Of a stretch of DNA of 64,000 bases, positions 10,567-22,807 are shown piece after piece. This stretch comes from Brachynemurus nebulosus (Eukaryota > Arthropoda > Insecta > Neuroptera > Myrmeleontidae). The first letter of the stretch is position 1; every line of letters starts with the position of its first letter. The notes under the pieces were generated by a model. It was given only the letters and a program-made list of their open reading frames with translations, was not told the DNA's origin and searched no databases. The translations under genes were made by a program, and so were the position numbers. The stretch spans positions 161,607,498 to 161,671,497 of the forward strand of contig JAPWDM010000001.1 of assembly GCA_035578155.1 (NCBI GenBank). Direction: 5' to 3'.

Positions 10567-11744
10567 ATTTTACGTAGTGGTCGGTGCAAATTTAAGGAGA
10601 AGTACGTAAAATCGGAAGATCAGGGGCGTCAGTAAACTTTTGATTCGGGGGTTGGTAAATATTATTTATCTGAATTTATTTAAAATAATATTATCTTAAG
10701 AGACAATTTACATCTAAAATTCGGTTATGTAGACAAAGGAAATCGAATGTTATACTAATGAATATGAGTGACGACTTTTAGAAAACTGTCGAAAAATCAA
10801 CTTCACTATCGCATTCATCAGCGAAAAAGACGGCAAATAGCGGAAGCTGACAAAAATTCTGGAATAGTCTACTCGTGAACTAGCAAAGATACTAAAAAAC
10901 AAACTTCACTATTGAATTGGGCAGTAAAAATTAGATTAAGCAGCGCATTTTGACAAAAGTTCTAGAATGTTCTATTCGTCAGCTGATAAAGATATCGAAA
11001 AATCGATTGCATCATTTAATTGGTCATCGAATAAAAGACGGAATAGCACATTTTGATATGTTCTAGAATATTCTATTTGTCAAATAGTAAAAATTTTTTG
11101 TCAAAATCGGACATTTGGTTTACATTAGTTTAATTTCAGTTGGACAATTAAGTGGTGCAGTAGATTTCCAATATCTTTGTTAGTTGACAAATAGAATATT
11201 CTAGAACATTTTTCACAATGTGTTATTTGGTCTCTCTTTTGGTAGTCAATTCAATGGCGACGTCTGATTTTGAATATCTTTGCTAGTTGATGAATAGAAT
11301 ATTCCAGAACATTTGTCAAAATGTGTAATTTGACCTTTTTTCCAATGGACAATTAAATGGTATAATTGATTTTTCAATATCTTTGCTAGTTGACAAATAG
11401 AACATTCTAGAATTTTTGTCAAACGACACTGCTTAATTTCATTTTTAATGACCAATTCAACGGTGAAGTCTGTTTTGTTGATATCTCTGCTAGTTGACGA
11501 TTAGAATAGTCTAGAATTTTACGTTACTTATTTTGTATTTGCATTTTGCATATTACGTATACAGAATATGTGCATATATATCTGCAATGAATTTTTAAAA
11601 TTTTTAAAGGCTACGAGATCCTCAGACAGTATTACCTACGGTCCTGACTCTAGCTTGGTACATAAATTTTCACCAACACAGACAAACAACAACATATCTG
11701 TGAGAGGAGAACCTGACTAAATCGCTAATGTCACTACGTAAAAT
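10567..11744. repeat. Foldback-like element made of inverted 103-bp tandem repeats
   Basis: Three units in one orientation (anchored at 10857, 10960 and 11061) face four in the opposite orientation (11194, 11297, 11400 and 11504). Spacing is 103, 101, then 103, 103, 104 bp, and the symmetry axis is near 11130. Conserved parts of the unit are a TTCTAGAATATTC core, TATTCGTCA and ATATCTTTGCTAGTTGAC. The outer ends carry ATTTTACGTAGTG (10567-10579) and its inverse (11732-11744), which may be terminal inverted repeats. Inverted repeats built from short direct repeats are the structure of Drosophila Foldback elements. An inverted satellite fragment is the alternative. Confidence 0.75.
10857..11516. 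promoter_or_regulatory. Periodic array of heat-shock-element-like sites
   Basis: Each 103-bp unit carries a motif of alternating GAA/TTC triplets spaced by two bases, the binding-site grammar of heat shock factor. Perfect three-triplet sites are TTCTAGAATGTTC at 10960-10972, TTCTAGAATATTC at 11061-11073, GAATATTCTAGAA at 11194-11206, GAATATTCCAGAA at 11297-11309 and GAACATTCTAGAA at 11400-11412. The outermost copies, 10857-10869 and 11504-11516, match two triplets plus a one-base variant of the third. The motif match is direct. Factor binding is inferred, and the motif may be shared only because the units are copies. Confidence 0.45.
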
Positions 11745-12229
11745 CGGAGCACGTACCATTGGATGACTACTGTAGTTTACGAACGTTTAATAATTAAAAT
11801 TATTATTCAAATAACAAATTAAAATTGTTTGTAATGAATAATTATTAATACGAATAAATGTTCACTGAAAATTTGTGAATGCATCAAAATTTTTTCACGG
11901 TATTACTGTTCAATATAATATGTACTTATATTACATTAGGGGGTGCCAAAAAACATTAATATTTTTTTTTCTCGCTCTCCGCTCAAAATATCGTAAGATA
12001 TGACTAAACAAACATCCACACCAAAGCGGAGCTCATAATTCCAATTTTTAGAGGTGCATCATCGAACCTAAAGTTTTCCCATTTAAATAACACAGGGAAA
12101 ACGATTTCTTATATTATTTACTCGTGCAAACTATGAAGAAATTTTTTTCCCATAAAATGAATGAAAGCACCTTATTAAGAATTAAATTTTGGACAAAAAA
12201 TTTCATTGAGTCAAATTTCTAACACCAAT
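11745..12229. other. AT-rich stretch, nothing recognised
   Basis: No coding frame or repeat boundary recognised. Confidence 0.4.
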
Positions 12230-13010
12230 ATTTTACTTTCTACGGACCCTTAAAATTTAAATTTTTTAAATTTTTTTTTTTTTTTTTTACATTTTTAACT
12301 CTTTTAGTCTTGGTGGTTAGCGTCATTAACGACGTCTTTTAGATTTTTTATTATCATAATTCATGCCATCTAGCGACATGCAGCTGAAGTATTATGAACA
12401 TTGCATTTATGATTGACATAATGCAACTGATTATCGTTACTTTGGACTTGAACCATAAATAAAGCTGAAACTAGAATAAAATTTTCAAAATTATTGTTTA
12501 TGTATAAGCGTGACTGAACGAGTTAAACTGTTAAAGATAGGACAAAAAGTTAAATGACAATTTTGTAGTCCAACTGAAGCTTTACAAAAATGTTCCTTAC
12601 AAATTTTTCGTATTATAAATAGTTACAAAGTTACAAACCCTCAAAGTTTATTTTATTTATTTTTTAGCCACTTTTCAGAATGGAAATTCAGCTGTTACAG
12701 CGGGTGTCATGGAAAGACCTGAACCCGGGACTATGACAGAATGATACCCGCTGTAACCGCTGAATTTCAATTCTAGAAAGTCGCTAAAAAATAAGTAAAA
12801 TAAACTTTGAGGGTCTGTAACTTTGAAACTATTTATAAAACAAAAAATTTGTAAGGAACTTTTCTGTAAAACGTCAGTTAGACTACAAAATTGTCATTTA
12901 ACTTTTTGTCCTATCTTTAATAGTTTAACTTAAAAATTTTGTCCTATCTTTAATAGTTTAATCAAAAAATTTAAATTTTAAGGCTCTGTAGAAAGTAAAA
13001 TATTGGTGGT
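12230..13010. repeat. Large foldback with a GC-rich loop
   Basis: The core arms at about 12522-12706 and 12727-12935 are near-complementary. A further outer match (ACCAATATTTTACTTTCTAC near 12231 and its inverse near 13000) extends the foldback, with about 250 unpaired bases in the left arm. The loop region holds CAGCGGGTGTCATGGAAAGA and CCCGGGACTATGAC, motifs also found in the microsatellite-bearing elements at 53017 and 60337. The right arm contains a direct duplication of TTTTGTCCTATCTTTAATAG near 12905 and 12938. Confidence 0.7.
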
Positions 13011-13210
13011 AAAAATTACGACAACAATTTTTCCCGTCATCAGATATACTAGTTTGCATTTTCTTATCAATAATAACATTAAAAGGAGAAATAATATTCG
13101 ACTTATTTTTCCATAATAATTTCCTCTTTCGTCAGCAGTTTTTTTTATATATTCTAAATAGCTGACACGACGAAATTTCCTATTTCGTCGTTAGGCAGTT
13201 CGTCACTTTG

Positions 13211-13470
13211 TGAAAAACAAAAATGAAAAATTAACTAACTACCGTCTCCAGCTGCTCCGTCTGCGCCAGTGCACATGTACTGGCAGGGCACTTTTACACG
13301 GTCCCTCGGATCGAGCAGCGGCTCGACTCAGGTCGATCACGTGATCGACCACGGTCGAGCACGCTCGATCTAACCAGGACCGTGTAAAAGTGCCCTGCCA
13401 GTACATGTGCACTGGCGCAGACGGAGCAGCTGGAGACGGTAGTTAGTTAATTTTTCATTTTTGTTTTTCA
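13211..13470. repeat. Near-perfect 260-bp palindrome with GC-rich centre
   Basis: Arms of about 94 bp (13211-13304 and 13377-13470) are complementary throughout by eye, starting TGAAAAACAAAAATGAAAAA. TTTG lies directly outside both ends (13207-13210 and 13471-13474), a possible 4-bp target duplication. The 72-bp centre is GC-rich, unlike the surroundings, and includes the perfect palindrome GGTCGATCACGTGATCGACC at 13331-13350. The near identity of the arms suggests a young insertion or ongoing gene conversion. Superfamily unknown. Confidence 0.85.
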
Positions 13471-13474
13471 TTTG

Positions 13475-14374
13475 GGGACGATGTACCTATATGTTTTATG
13501 AAAATATTAGGCGTTTCTTGTTCTTTTCTTGGGTCTAACATGGAAGGCATACAATTATATTATCAGAGATAGTAAAAATAATTTAAAAAATCGTAATCTC
13601 AAAAACTCAAAGTTTTTTTTTATCATTAAAACATAACTACCCCGTTTGTCCTCACCTCCCCCTTATATATGTACATATGAATTGAGAATGACACCTAAAT
13701 ATCAGAAATGACAATAATATCCGTTTTTTATGATGAATTACTAATTAATTCCATAATCCACTTCACACGGCATAGATCACTCTGTAATCGATTTTTTTTT
13801 TAAATTCGTTTCCTATAGCTGTCGCCCATAATGTGTGTTCAAATACACATAATATCTCATTCATTATCAATTATCATTATACTTATTCAATAAAAGTAAC
13901 TATATACATATAGGTATTAATGATAATTATGTATTAGTTTTGGTACCTTCTCATTTTGCAATGATTAATTAAGTTCCCATTCCCACGCTATTGTTGCGGA
14001 ATGAGTTTATATTATACATTTATTTATTATTAAATGTTTAAATATTTATACACTCATTTATTTATATACATAATATACACATGTGTTACGATATTAATTT
14101 TGTATGATACAAACATGAAGGTAATGATGAAAGGTAATTAAATTACTGTTAATGACTTCCGTCCAAACGAATTTTTATAAATTTTTTGATCTCATAAAAG
14201 TAGAGTATTGCCAGAGGTGTTGCATAAGGTACATATCTATCTAATTTTGACATATATAGATGTCATCATACGAAAGTCAAAAAATTTCAAATAACATTTT
14301 TAGCAAAACTGAGTTTTTTGTAGAGTGGAAATCTATATTTTATATCGAATAGATGCACTATTTTAAAAAAATAA
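13475..14374. other. Long stretch with no recognised feature
   Basis: AT-rich, with no coding or repeat signal recognised. Confidence 0.4.
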
Positions 14375-15154
14375 ATACCCCTGTCACAGCATCTGCATTA
14401 CATAGAGAATTTCCAAATAGTGGGCACTGGGTATCTCATCTAAGACCTGTATTCATTTAAAATAGTTTAGCTTTCTAACAGTGAAACAATTTTCAAAATC
14501 AGTTCAGGTTAATATTTGGCGCTTTTAGCGCTTAGGGTCCCCAGTCCCCTAACGGATTTCATATAGTGTAGCACATATCCATTTAACAATATGTTTATTA
14601 TATTACAATATTACATAACTATAGTTTTCGATTTTTTTTTCTAGGTATGCAATTATGTATTATAAATTATATTTTCTTTCTAAAGGAGGACATCATACAA
14701 AAATTTCCTTTCCATAACGTACTCTTAAAAAATTTGACCAATTTTAATTTAAAAAGTTCAGACAGAGCTATTGTTATTATAACACGTACATACATATTGA
14801 ATAACTAATTAGCACTTGTTTTATCTAGAAAAGAATTTCTAAAACGATGAAGCAGTTATTGCAAAAAAATTTAGCACATTTCTTAATTTTCCTCAAAAGC
14901 TAGTTCACTTAGAACAATGTTTTAAAAGCTTGTTTTATGCACTTTTTTCGATGGTGTAAAAAAAATTAAAAAAATTTCTGACTTCTGGCCAAATTTTGCA
15001 AAAAACCACCAAAAATGGCGAAAAATGGCCAAAAATATACTTCTATCCGACGTGTCTGGTTAACGAATTCAGCCGAGCGAATCCGGATTCCAGTCCGCAT
15101 ACCAAATTTCATAAGCGTGACCTTTCGTTCGAGAGTTATCCCGTACACACATAA

Positions 15155-15218
<64 letters not shown>

Positions 15219-15345
15219 TTTAGTGAGGTAGATTTTCGGGTTCTAGAGGCTCCAAAACAAAATTTCTACCATAGTCCCGTACGTATTTAGGTCTTACCAT
15301 GAGAGCTACTGTAATAGCTGAATTTGCAAAATGGAAATTCGCTAA
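14375..15345 (+). mobile_element. Microsatellite-bearing element, copy A (long form)
   Basis: Starts ATACCCCTGTCACAGCATCT. It contains an ACAGTGAAACAATTTTC / GCGCTTTTAGCGC region, a TCGTTCGAGAGTTATC block just before a (TA)n tract (15163-15215), then TTTTAGTGAGGTAGATTTTC. It ends in the hairpin AATTTGCAAAATGGAAATTC followed by GCTAA. Copy D (60337-61977, inverted) has the same order, so the microsatellite is a fixed internal part of the family. A terminal hairpin followed by CTAA resembles the 3' end of Helitrons (CTRR), but the expected T after it is absent, so the class is uncertain. No coding capacity. Confidence 0.75.
15163..15215. repeat. (TA)n microsatellite
   Basis: Uninterrupted TA dinucleotides inside copy A. 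The Ile-Tyr repeat frames reading through it are artefacts. Confidence 0.95.
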
Positions 15346-16339
15346 AAAGTTTCAAGTACAGGATTAAAATAGAATTATGAAATATTTTAAGAATAAGTCA
15401 GGAATGAGTTAATTTAATCCTTAAAATATCTGGTTTTATTTCTGGTTATATGAGCATAATTGATGCCATCGAACTGCAAATAGTAGGTATAAGTATCAGT
15501 ATCAGTTGGACGTTTCGTCGTAGTCCCTCGTGACCGTCAACGTGTTAGCAACACATATTTTTTGGAAAGTTTTATTACCCTAAACTTTTTCTAATTAGTT
15601 GGTCGAATAGTTAAATTCAAGTATTCAAGTAATAACCCCCGCCTCTTTCTTATCCAGCTTATACGAAAATGATTCTTTTCGCAATTTATACCCATAATAT
15701 CGTAATAATAATAATAATAATAAAAAGCAAAAAAAAAATATTCATGTCAAATAACTCACACACTTGAACAAACAAATAGATGGAAAAATATCGCTGAAAA
15801 TGATTATGTGTTAAAAAGTTTGTAAAGAAGTTAATACTGAAGTATATTAGTGAGTTGCAAAAAGTTTTTATAACGTTTATTTGTAACCATGAACTAAAAC
15901 GAGATGAAAGAAAAGCAAACGTGGAACAACATCGGGAGGATTTTATTTGAAAAAGTTGTCTTCTCGATTCTGTTGTTTGTGTTTATAACCAAACAATATA
16001 AGTTATAAATCACAATTAAACTATATTTTTCCCAAGTGTATTGAATAGAACTGCTGTTTTACTACTACCTTCGTATATACACCTAAGTATGGAAGAACAT
16101 TTTTTTCTTTTTGCTTTATTTTTATTAAATAAAAACGACTGTACACTAGCAAAGGAATCCTAATATAGTGGTATCGTGCTGGCCGATAAGAATTTACGAT
16201 TGCTCAGAAAATACCATATTATAGATAATCGAAACATTGTTGGATATCAGCTGAAGAAAAAACACAAATTGGACTGGTAGGTCGAAGGTTCGAACCATTC
16301 AGTCTTGAAAAGAGATTGAGACATTCAAGCTTTGGCTAA
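15346..16339. other. AT-rich stretch with an (AAT)n run
   Basis: A short (AAT)n run lies near 15703-15722. Further on, a B-box-like GGTTCGAACC at 16287 sits over 100 bp from a TGGTATCGTGCTGGCC stretch. The spacing is too large for a tRNA. No genes recognised. Confidence 0.4.
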
Positions 16340-17460
16340 CTTCAAAAATGCATCACTGCTTGCATGAGGCAGAGTCAAAAATTCAAAAACGCATCAGACG
16401 CATCACAACGAAAAATCAAAAGTTCGATATTGCATTTGATGCGTCAAAACAATGCATCAAGAAAGGTGATGCGTGTCATGCGTATAATGTAATATCACAG
16501 CCACTTACAATTTTAAATATAGGTGGCTGTCGTAGCTATGGTAATGTGAAGTGAATAAAGGATAATAGATAACAATAAGGTTAGTCGTCCATTGGATGCG
16601 GAAACGTGCGAAATTTAATTCGGACGAATACGCATAAAAACGAACGAACGAAGCTGTGAAGCTATACATCCTCGTCCATTTAAAGGGTCTTGTTCATCCG
16701 TTTCCGTGCGTAAAATTGAAACGTGCGAACAAAACCAATTTTGTTTGGATTTTTTCGCACGAAGAAGTCCGTTTCATGAGATTTTTATTTTTATTAAAAT
16801 GAAACTGAAGGTAAATTACAATTATAACTGTGTACAATTACATATTACGTGCCATAAATTGTTTTTTACGTATTTTCATAGCATCTATAGCTTGAGAAAA
16901 AAGAATTCAAAAGAAAAATGTTGACGAATATTGAGCTAGTAGACGCACAGCAGACATATCATTTCGGACAAATGACAAAAGTGCGTAATCGTCTGAATCG
17001 AATTTCACAGTTGTCCACAACCAATGGACGACTAGCCTAAGAATTATACGTGAATTGTAACTACTTGTCATATTATGTATTAATACCAATAGGAATAATT
17101 CAGAAAAACTAATTGTTGAAAAAGATGAATGTATTTACCATTCATTAAAATTGTTTAAACTATTTGAATACATCTTGCACTCAAAATATGTAATATTTTT
17201 TATTAAAATAATTTGAATATTTTCAGTTTCAAGTAAGTTCAAGTTGAAATTCAAAGATAATATATACAAATACTGTATTGTTATATTATCTATAGTCTAA
17301 TCATGCACCATTATCTATAGCCAAATCAGAGGCTAAATGATACCAATGTTGCCAATATCCTGTTCAAAAACATCTAATGTGCATCAAATTTTAAGAGAGC
17401 ATCAGCAGCGCATCATGTAGTATTAGACGCATCCGAAAAGTCATGATGCTGCATCGCTGC
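16340..17460. repeat. GCATCA/TGATGC motif cluster split by a MITE
   Basis: GCATCA or its complement recurs many times at 16348-16475 and again at 17370-17455, on both sides of the MITE at 16579-17037. This suggests one older repeat broken by the insertion. The 68-codon frame at 16348-16554 lies in this low-complexity repeat and is not supported. Confidence 0.4.
16579..17037. mobile_element. Harbinger-like MITE family B, copy 2
   Basis: The inverted ends read GGTTAGTCGTCCATTGGATG and GGCTAGTCGTCCATTGGTTG. A perfect TAA duplication flanks it (16576-16578 and 17038-17040), as expected for PIF/Harbinger (TWA). The interior is the inverted homologue of 6517-6983. The short frames inside are non-coding shadows. 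Confidence 0.85.
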
Positions 17461-18724
17461 GGTAAAGTTTACATTTTTGAAGTTACCCTTTTTTATGCCG
17501 TTCATTTTTGTGCGGTACATAAAAAAACTGTTTATACAATTGCAGGACTTTCCCGTCCCGTTTTTATTTTTGAAATCTGTGGAGTCTGTGGCGAAAGAAG
17601 AGATCAAATAAATGATTAGAGAAGCTCCCTCCCCCCCAAAAAATGAAAAGGATTAATTCGCTCAAAATTTACAAAGAATCAAAATTTATTTTGCGGTTTT
17701 AGGGGTACATAGGTAAAGTTTTAAGAAACGTTGTCAGGAACAAAGTTGTTGCAAACTAAAATTTTTGAAAAATGATATTACTTCAAAATTTTAAGAATTT
17801 TACCACGGGTCCCTCTCAAGAGGGAAATTCAAATTTGAAGTCATCCCTACCCACTGTAACATCACTTAGAAAAAATCGATTGCAAATTAGAAGCATATTA
17901 CAACTGTTAGCTTGCTGTAAAATTTCAAAATTTATAAGACCAAAATTTCAAAAGTTATAAAACCAAAATTTTTTTATTTCTTGGTTAAAAATGGAAATGA
18001 CTCCTCAATTACTGACCAAAATGTGTCAAAATATTGCTTCCTCTAATGTCCCATACATCTAGCCTTAATAAATCTAGAGATATTTATTTAAACTTTAACA
18101 TGTGTACATAGATAGATACGTACATCGTACAAACGGTCTCAAAAAAATTCAGATCCGGAAAATTTCTATCCGGATTTTTGGTTTTTTGGATTTAATAAGC
18201 ATCAAAAAACATTAAGATTCGATGATAACCATACATATTCTCAAATTGGTCTAATTATCATATTTTCCTTCTAGCTATTTTCTGTCACTATAGCCTATAG
18301 ATATGAACAGGTAAGTAAAAGGGTTCATCAAAATGCACAATGTGAATAAAAACTTTCAAAAAAAGGCACAAATAAAATATGTATCGCAAAAGAAAATATT
18401 TGGTGTATTGAACTCGTAACATCGAACCACTTCCTTTATCTTTCACCCACATCATAATGAAAAGTAGAATGTGATTGTACTAATAAAGCGTAAAATATAA
18501 CGGCCTCTGTCAGAGGCATAACTACAATTTTTACACCCTGCAACGTATTTTAAATGTAGTCAATATATTGCATAAATACTTTCAGTATAATTTTTTCAAA
18601 ATTAATTTTTTAACATTTAAAATACATACGCATTCCAAATCTGTTCTATTTTATGATTATCATATTACACATATACAGTTTAAAAATATTTAATAATTAA
18701 TTAACGGTGCATGTGCATTATGTA
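17461..18724. other. Long stretch with no recognised feature
   Basis: No gene or repeat boundary recognised. CAGAGGCATAACTACAA near 18513 resembles a hAT-type terminus, but no partner was found. Confidence 0.4.
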
Positions 18725-19942
18725 CACTGTTAAAAAATTCTATGGTAATTTTACAAAAAATGCGTTGGAAGTAAATTGCCAAAAGAGTTTTGTAATTTAG
18801 TAAACCAGGTGTTGTAATTTTATAAAATATTTTTTGCTAATTTTGTTTTGGAAAGTTACAAAATAAAAGTACTAATCTTACTAAACAGATAATAAAATTT
18901 TGTTTGTCAATTTCGCGTGACAAATGTTGTAATTTTACCAACAATGTTAAAGAAGAATTCTTTTTATATATAAGCATGTAACATCAGTTAGTTGGTATTG
19001 TCTGCAACTTTGTAATACGTAATACTTACTCTTTATTTTGCCAGCTTACAGCAGATTAATTCATATTAAATTAAAAACGCAGCGGAGAAAGATTGAAACG
19101 TGTAGCATTTGAACACGCAACTTTTTGTATGCAGCTTTTATCACTTTATTATTTAGACATACTCACCGACTGGGCTATTGGTTGATACAATGTAACGTTC
19201 TTAATTCTTAATATATACTTTTACAAAATTTAAAAATTATAACAAATTGTATATTAACTGGGATGTGGTAGGGCAATAATATTTATTACTTCATATTAAC
19301 GACTTTTTTCTTTTTAAATCCAAAATTAATTAGGATTTTTAATTTTATTTCCAGTAGAAAATTTAACTCAAAATGATCTGGCAGCCAGTTTTATGAGGTT
19401 GACACTTCAAAAATTGGCAACTTAAAACTTTAAAAACATTTCTAGCAAACCAAATTAAAGCAAATATATGTAAATTTGAAAACATAGTCATTTGAATTTG
19501 ATGTACAATTTCGTAAAATTAAAACGCGCGTTGGATAAATAGAAATTCTCGATGAAATTATAATACACAGTGTGTACTTTTACAATCGACATTTTGAAAA
19601 TGCAAAAAAAGTTATTAAATTTTCTATATTTTGTTGTAGTTTCCCCTGCAAATTTGTTTTGTAACTTTACAAGAAGTTCTAGAAAACCAAACTACAGGCA
19701 ATATTTGTAAATTTGAGAAGTTTCCTATGAAAATTCGATGAACAGTTCTGTACAATTACGATGCATATAGGATTTGTACATATAGATAGTAAAATTATAA
19801 TACATTTTAGGAAAGTCTCTGACATTTGTTAGAAAATTACTAGATTTATGTAATGATTTTAAATTAGTAAACAATGATTTGTAATTTTACTTAACTTTTG
19901 TTTTGTAAAGCAATTGTAATTTTACAAACTTTTTTAACAGTG
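18725..19942. mobile_element. TA-flanked element with CACTGTTAAAAAA ends (1218 bp)
   Basis: Inverted termini CACTGTTAAAAAA at both ends, each flanked by TA (18723-18724 and 19943-19944). The motif GTAATTTTACAA and close variants recur many times inside, in both orientations. No transposase trace. Consistent with a non-autonomous Tc1/mariner-type element; the superfamily is inferred from the TA duplication only. Confidence 0.65.
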
Positions 19943-19944
19943 TA

Positions 19945-21449
19945 GTTTCAGTAAGTAAATAATTCTGGTTTGGATACTAAAAAATCCTATTAGGTAGTGC
20001 GCATGGCGGCTTCCAAACAAAAGATATAAACATATTTAAGCCAGCTGATTATATGGGCAGGGCTCACTCGCTCAGTCAGTCAAGTCAGTCAAGATGACCC
20101 TCTGCCAATCTCATATATAATGTACTGCGATGGTCGTGTAGGGGGTAAACACGTCACACTTCGTCATCGCCGTTTGGCTCATCTAGCTTCACGGTTACTT
20201 GCTCTGATTTAAAATTTAATCTTTCTAAAATATTAATTATAACGTAACAAAACGTTCGGGTGACTAAGGGAGAAATTTAGTGTATTTTAGTGTTTATATG
20301 GATTAATATTTCCATATTTATGATACCAATAATATTTGGTGATATTTAATTGAAACGTGAGTTTTTATTTAAACAATAAATTGTATGTTTCGTAACTATT
20401 ATACATAGGTACATTTGGGATTATTCAAATTTAATCTTTCTTTTTTCTATTTATTAGTCTTAGGATTATTTAGGATTAAGATTATTTTCTCCCGAGGTTA
20501 TCTCTGCGTGTTTAAGTAATTATTTTATGTACAAGATGTGTAATAGTTGATATTGTAAGTATATACACAGGTAACGCCTTTTTTTCACAAAGGTAATATT
20601 TTTCCATTTAACGGCTAATAAACAACTTTAAATGTTTTTGAAAACTTTTGTATTTATCGATTGATCGGTTAATGACTTTGTTTTGTTTGTAAATTTTCAT
20701 TCAATAATTATCCTTATTGTTGAAAAATATTTATTTAATTTTTACTCCCCTGTAGACATAGTGGTCAATTACAGGCTTTATTATAAAGCAGTTAATAAAT
20801 GGTGACCTTTTACGCACTCTGTTTGTCATTTTGTAAATTTAGAAGTCTTGATTAGTAAACCTTGTTAAAATTGATTCAGTTCTTTCATTTTACTTTCTAA
20901 ATTTCAGCTTCTAGTTACCACAACAATTTATTTTTAGGATTTTCAAACATTTAACTTTAAACACTTTTTTAAATACTGCTTTAACCCCAGAGCAATTTTA
21001 ACTCATACAACCCGCCATGATAAGATAGTTTTGCCATTTATTTCTGACAAAACCAACTTCCCTTCTTGCCCCCAGATTTTTCCGTTTTCCCGGCGTCCCA
21101 CCTTTTCTCTGTTATAGACAGATAGTTTTGCCCACGCATAGTCGCATACATTCTACGAAAACCGCGTTATAAAAGAGTGTTACTACTTTCGTTTTGTGTT
21201 TGAAATTGCATTGTGAACCTACCTTTATTAACAGATTATTTGCTAAATCTAGCCAATTGTTTTAGCAGTAACAATGATCAATTAAATTTTTGTGCTATTT
21301 CAATTTAATTAAATTTTTGATAATATAATCTGATACTGACATTAATCTACCAATGGTGATATATTGTGATAACATTTCTACCAATCCACAATTCTTGATG
21401 AACCATAATATATCCGACAACCATAACAAAAGCAAAAGTATAGGCACTC
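19945..21449. other. No gene recognised; weak first-exon-like signal
   Basis: Around 20040-20360 base composition rises and a strong splice-donor-like AACGTGAGT lies at about 20354-20362, preceded by TCAGTCAGTCAAGTCAGTCA near 20074. This could be a non-coding first exon, but nothing in the sequence tests it. The rest is AT-rich with no features. Confidence 0.25.
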
Positions 21450-21502
21450 AATACATACATACATACATACATACATACATACATACATACATACATACAT
21501 AC
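21450..21502. repeat. (CATA)n microsatellite
   Basis: About 13 tandem CATA units. The open frames on both strands here are microsatellite artefacts. Confidence 0.95.
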
Positions 21503-22482
21503 CAAGCAGACTGTGCAGCCCTGTTCAACAATCAAATTCACCACTAACGATTGCACTGCGAATTATTGTGGTGCAACCAGTTGAAAAAGTATTTTTACGA
21601 TGCATTTTATGGGTTATGTTTTATCTAAGTAGTATTATAGGTTTCAGCAAATAATCCTTACATAGGGGAAACACTGAGAGATACCAATCATGAAATATAT
21701 TTATGAAAGAATAAAAAAATAATAATCACCGAAAAATGTAGTATGAAAATGAAGACAAATTTCGGTTGACGTAAGAAAATTTGTCCTCTGAGATTAATGA
21801 AATGGGTATAAATTTTTTTCTCTTTATCCTTAAACTACTTCTATCAAAACATAAAAAAAAAAAAAATTACTGCCTTTTTATTTTGTCTATCTACCGTTAA
21901 GAAAATATTCTCTTCTAAGTCTTCATAAAAGTTTATAAAAATCATCATAAAAACTGTAGAAAAATGATCGCTGGGGTCAAATTTTAAACAAAACTAATTA
22001 CTTTACACATTTTTGTTAATAAAATCGCCCCCATTTAAAGTTCCATATATTGCTAAAACAGTTGAAAATGTTCTTTAGTAAATATTCTGTACATAATATT
22101 AAATCCCATCTGGATTCAGAAATCCTATATTTTACTTTAACTACAAAGGAAATCTACTTAACAGAACAGACCCGACCAAACATGAACTGAGAAATATTGG
22201 GTAGAACGCATTTTAAAATAGATCAGTCTGTCATTTTGAAGGTAAGGTTTATATCTATTAAATACATGTGTCTTATGAGCCAAAGGCCAGTGAGTTGACT
22301 TTTTTTTTACTCACTCCACTTGCGCAAATGAATGAAGATGTCTTACTTCAAAATCGTTTGGCCATGTTCGTTTTTATTAGATACAAACAATAGTACAAGC
22401 TCCCATAGCACAAAATTATATCTGATAAAACACCTCAAATTACAAAAGCTAAATCGATAGTACCTAATGCTGACAATACAAA
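21503..22482. other. AT-rich stretch, nothing recognised
   Basis: No coding or repeat signal recognised. Confidence 0.4.
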
Positions 22483-22807
22483 ATACCCCTGTCGCAGCAA
22501 CCTGTATAACATAGCGAATTTCCGTTTATAAAAATTAGTTTTTTTCGGAAACTAGTTGACATAGAAGAATAGTTTAAAGACCTTTTTTATGTAATTTTTT
22601 CTCCTCTTTTAAATGATTTAAAAAAATTTCGCAAAAATTTTTGAATAAGTGGAAATTTTTGCAAAAAACTAATTTTTTGCAAGAACGCAAACCATGCTCC
22701 TGGCATCCGACGTGTCTGGCTGAAGAACTCATCCAAGATTTTGGGACTTCCAACATTTTCACCAAATTTTCTAAAAGTAGGACATTTCGTTCGAGAGTTA
22801 TCGTGTG

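Noticed and set aside
10567..11744. CRISPR-like array because of regular ~103-bp spacing
   Set aside because: The units are similar along their whole length and invert midway. There are no short identical repeats with unique spacers, and the context is eukaryotic.
16160..16310. Possible tRNA gene from GGTTCGAACC at 16287
   Set aside because: The nearest A-box-like stretch is over 100 bp upstream and no acceptor stem can be drawn.
18495..18535. hAT element at CAGAGGCATAACTACAA
   Set aside because: Single terminus-like sequence without an inverted partner or target duplication.
21347..21556. Overlapping open frames on both strands at the CATA repeat
   Set aside because: Four-base microsatellite with no stops in several frames; no protein family.
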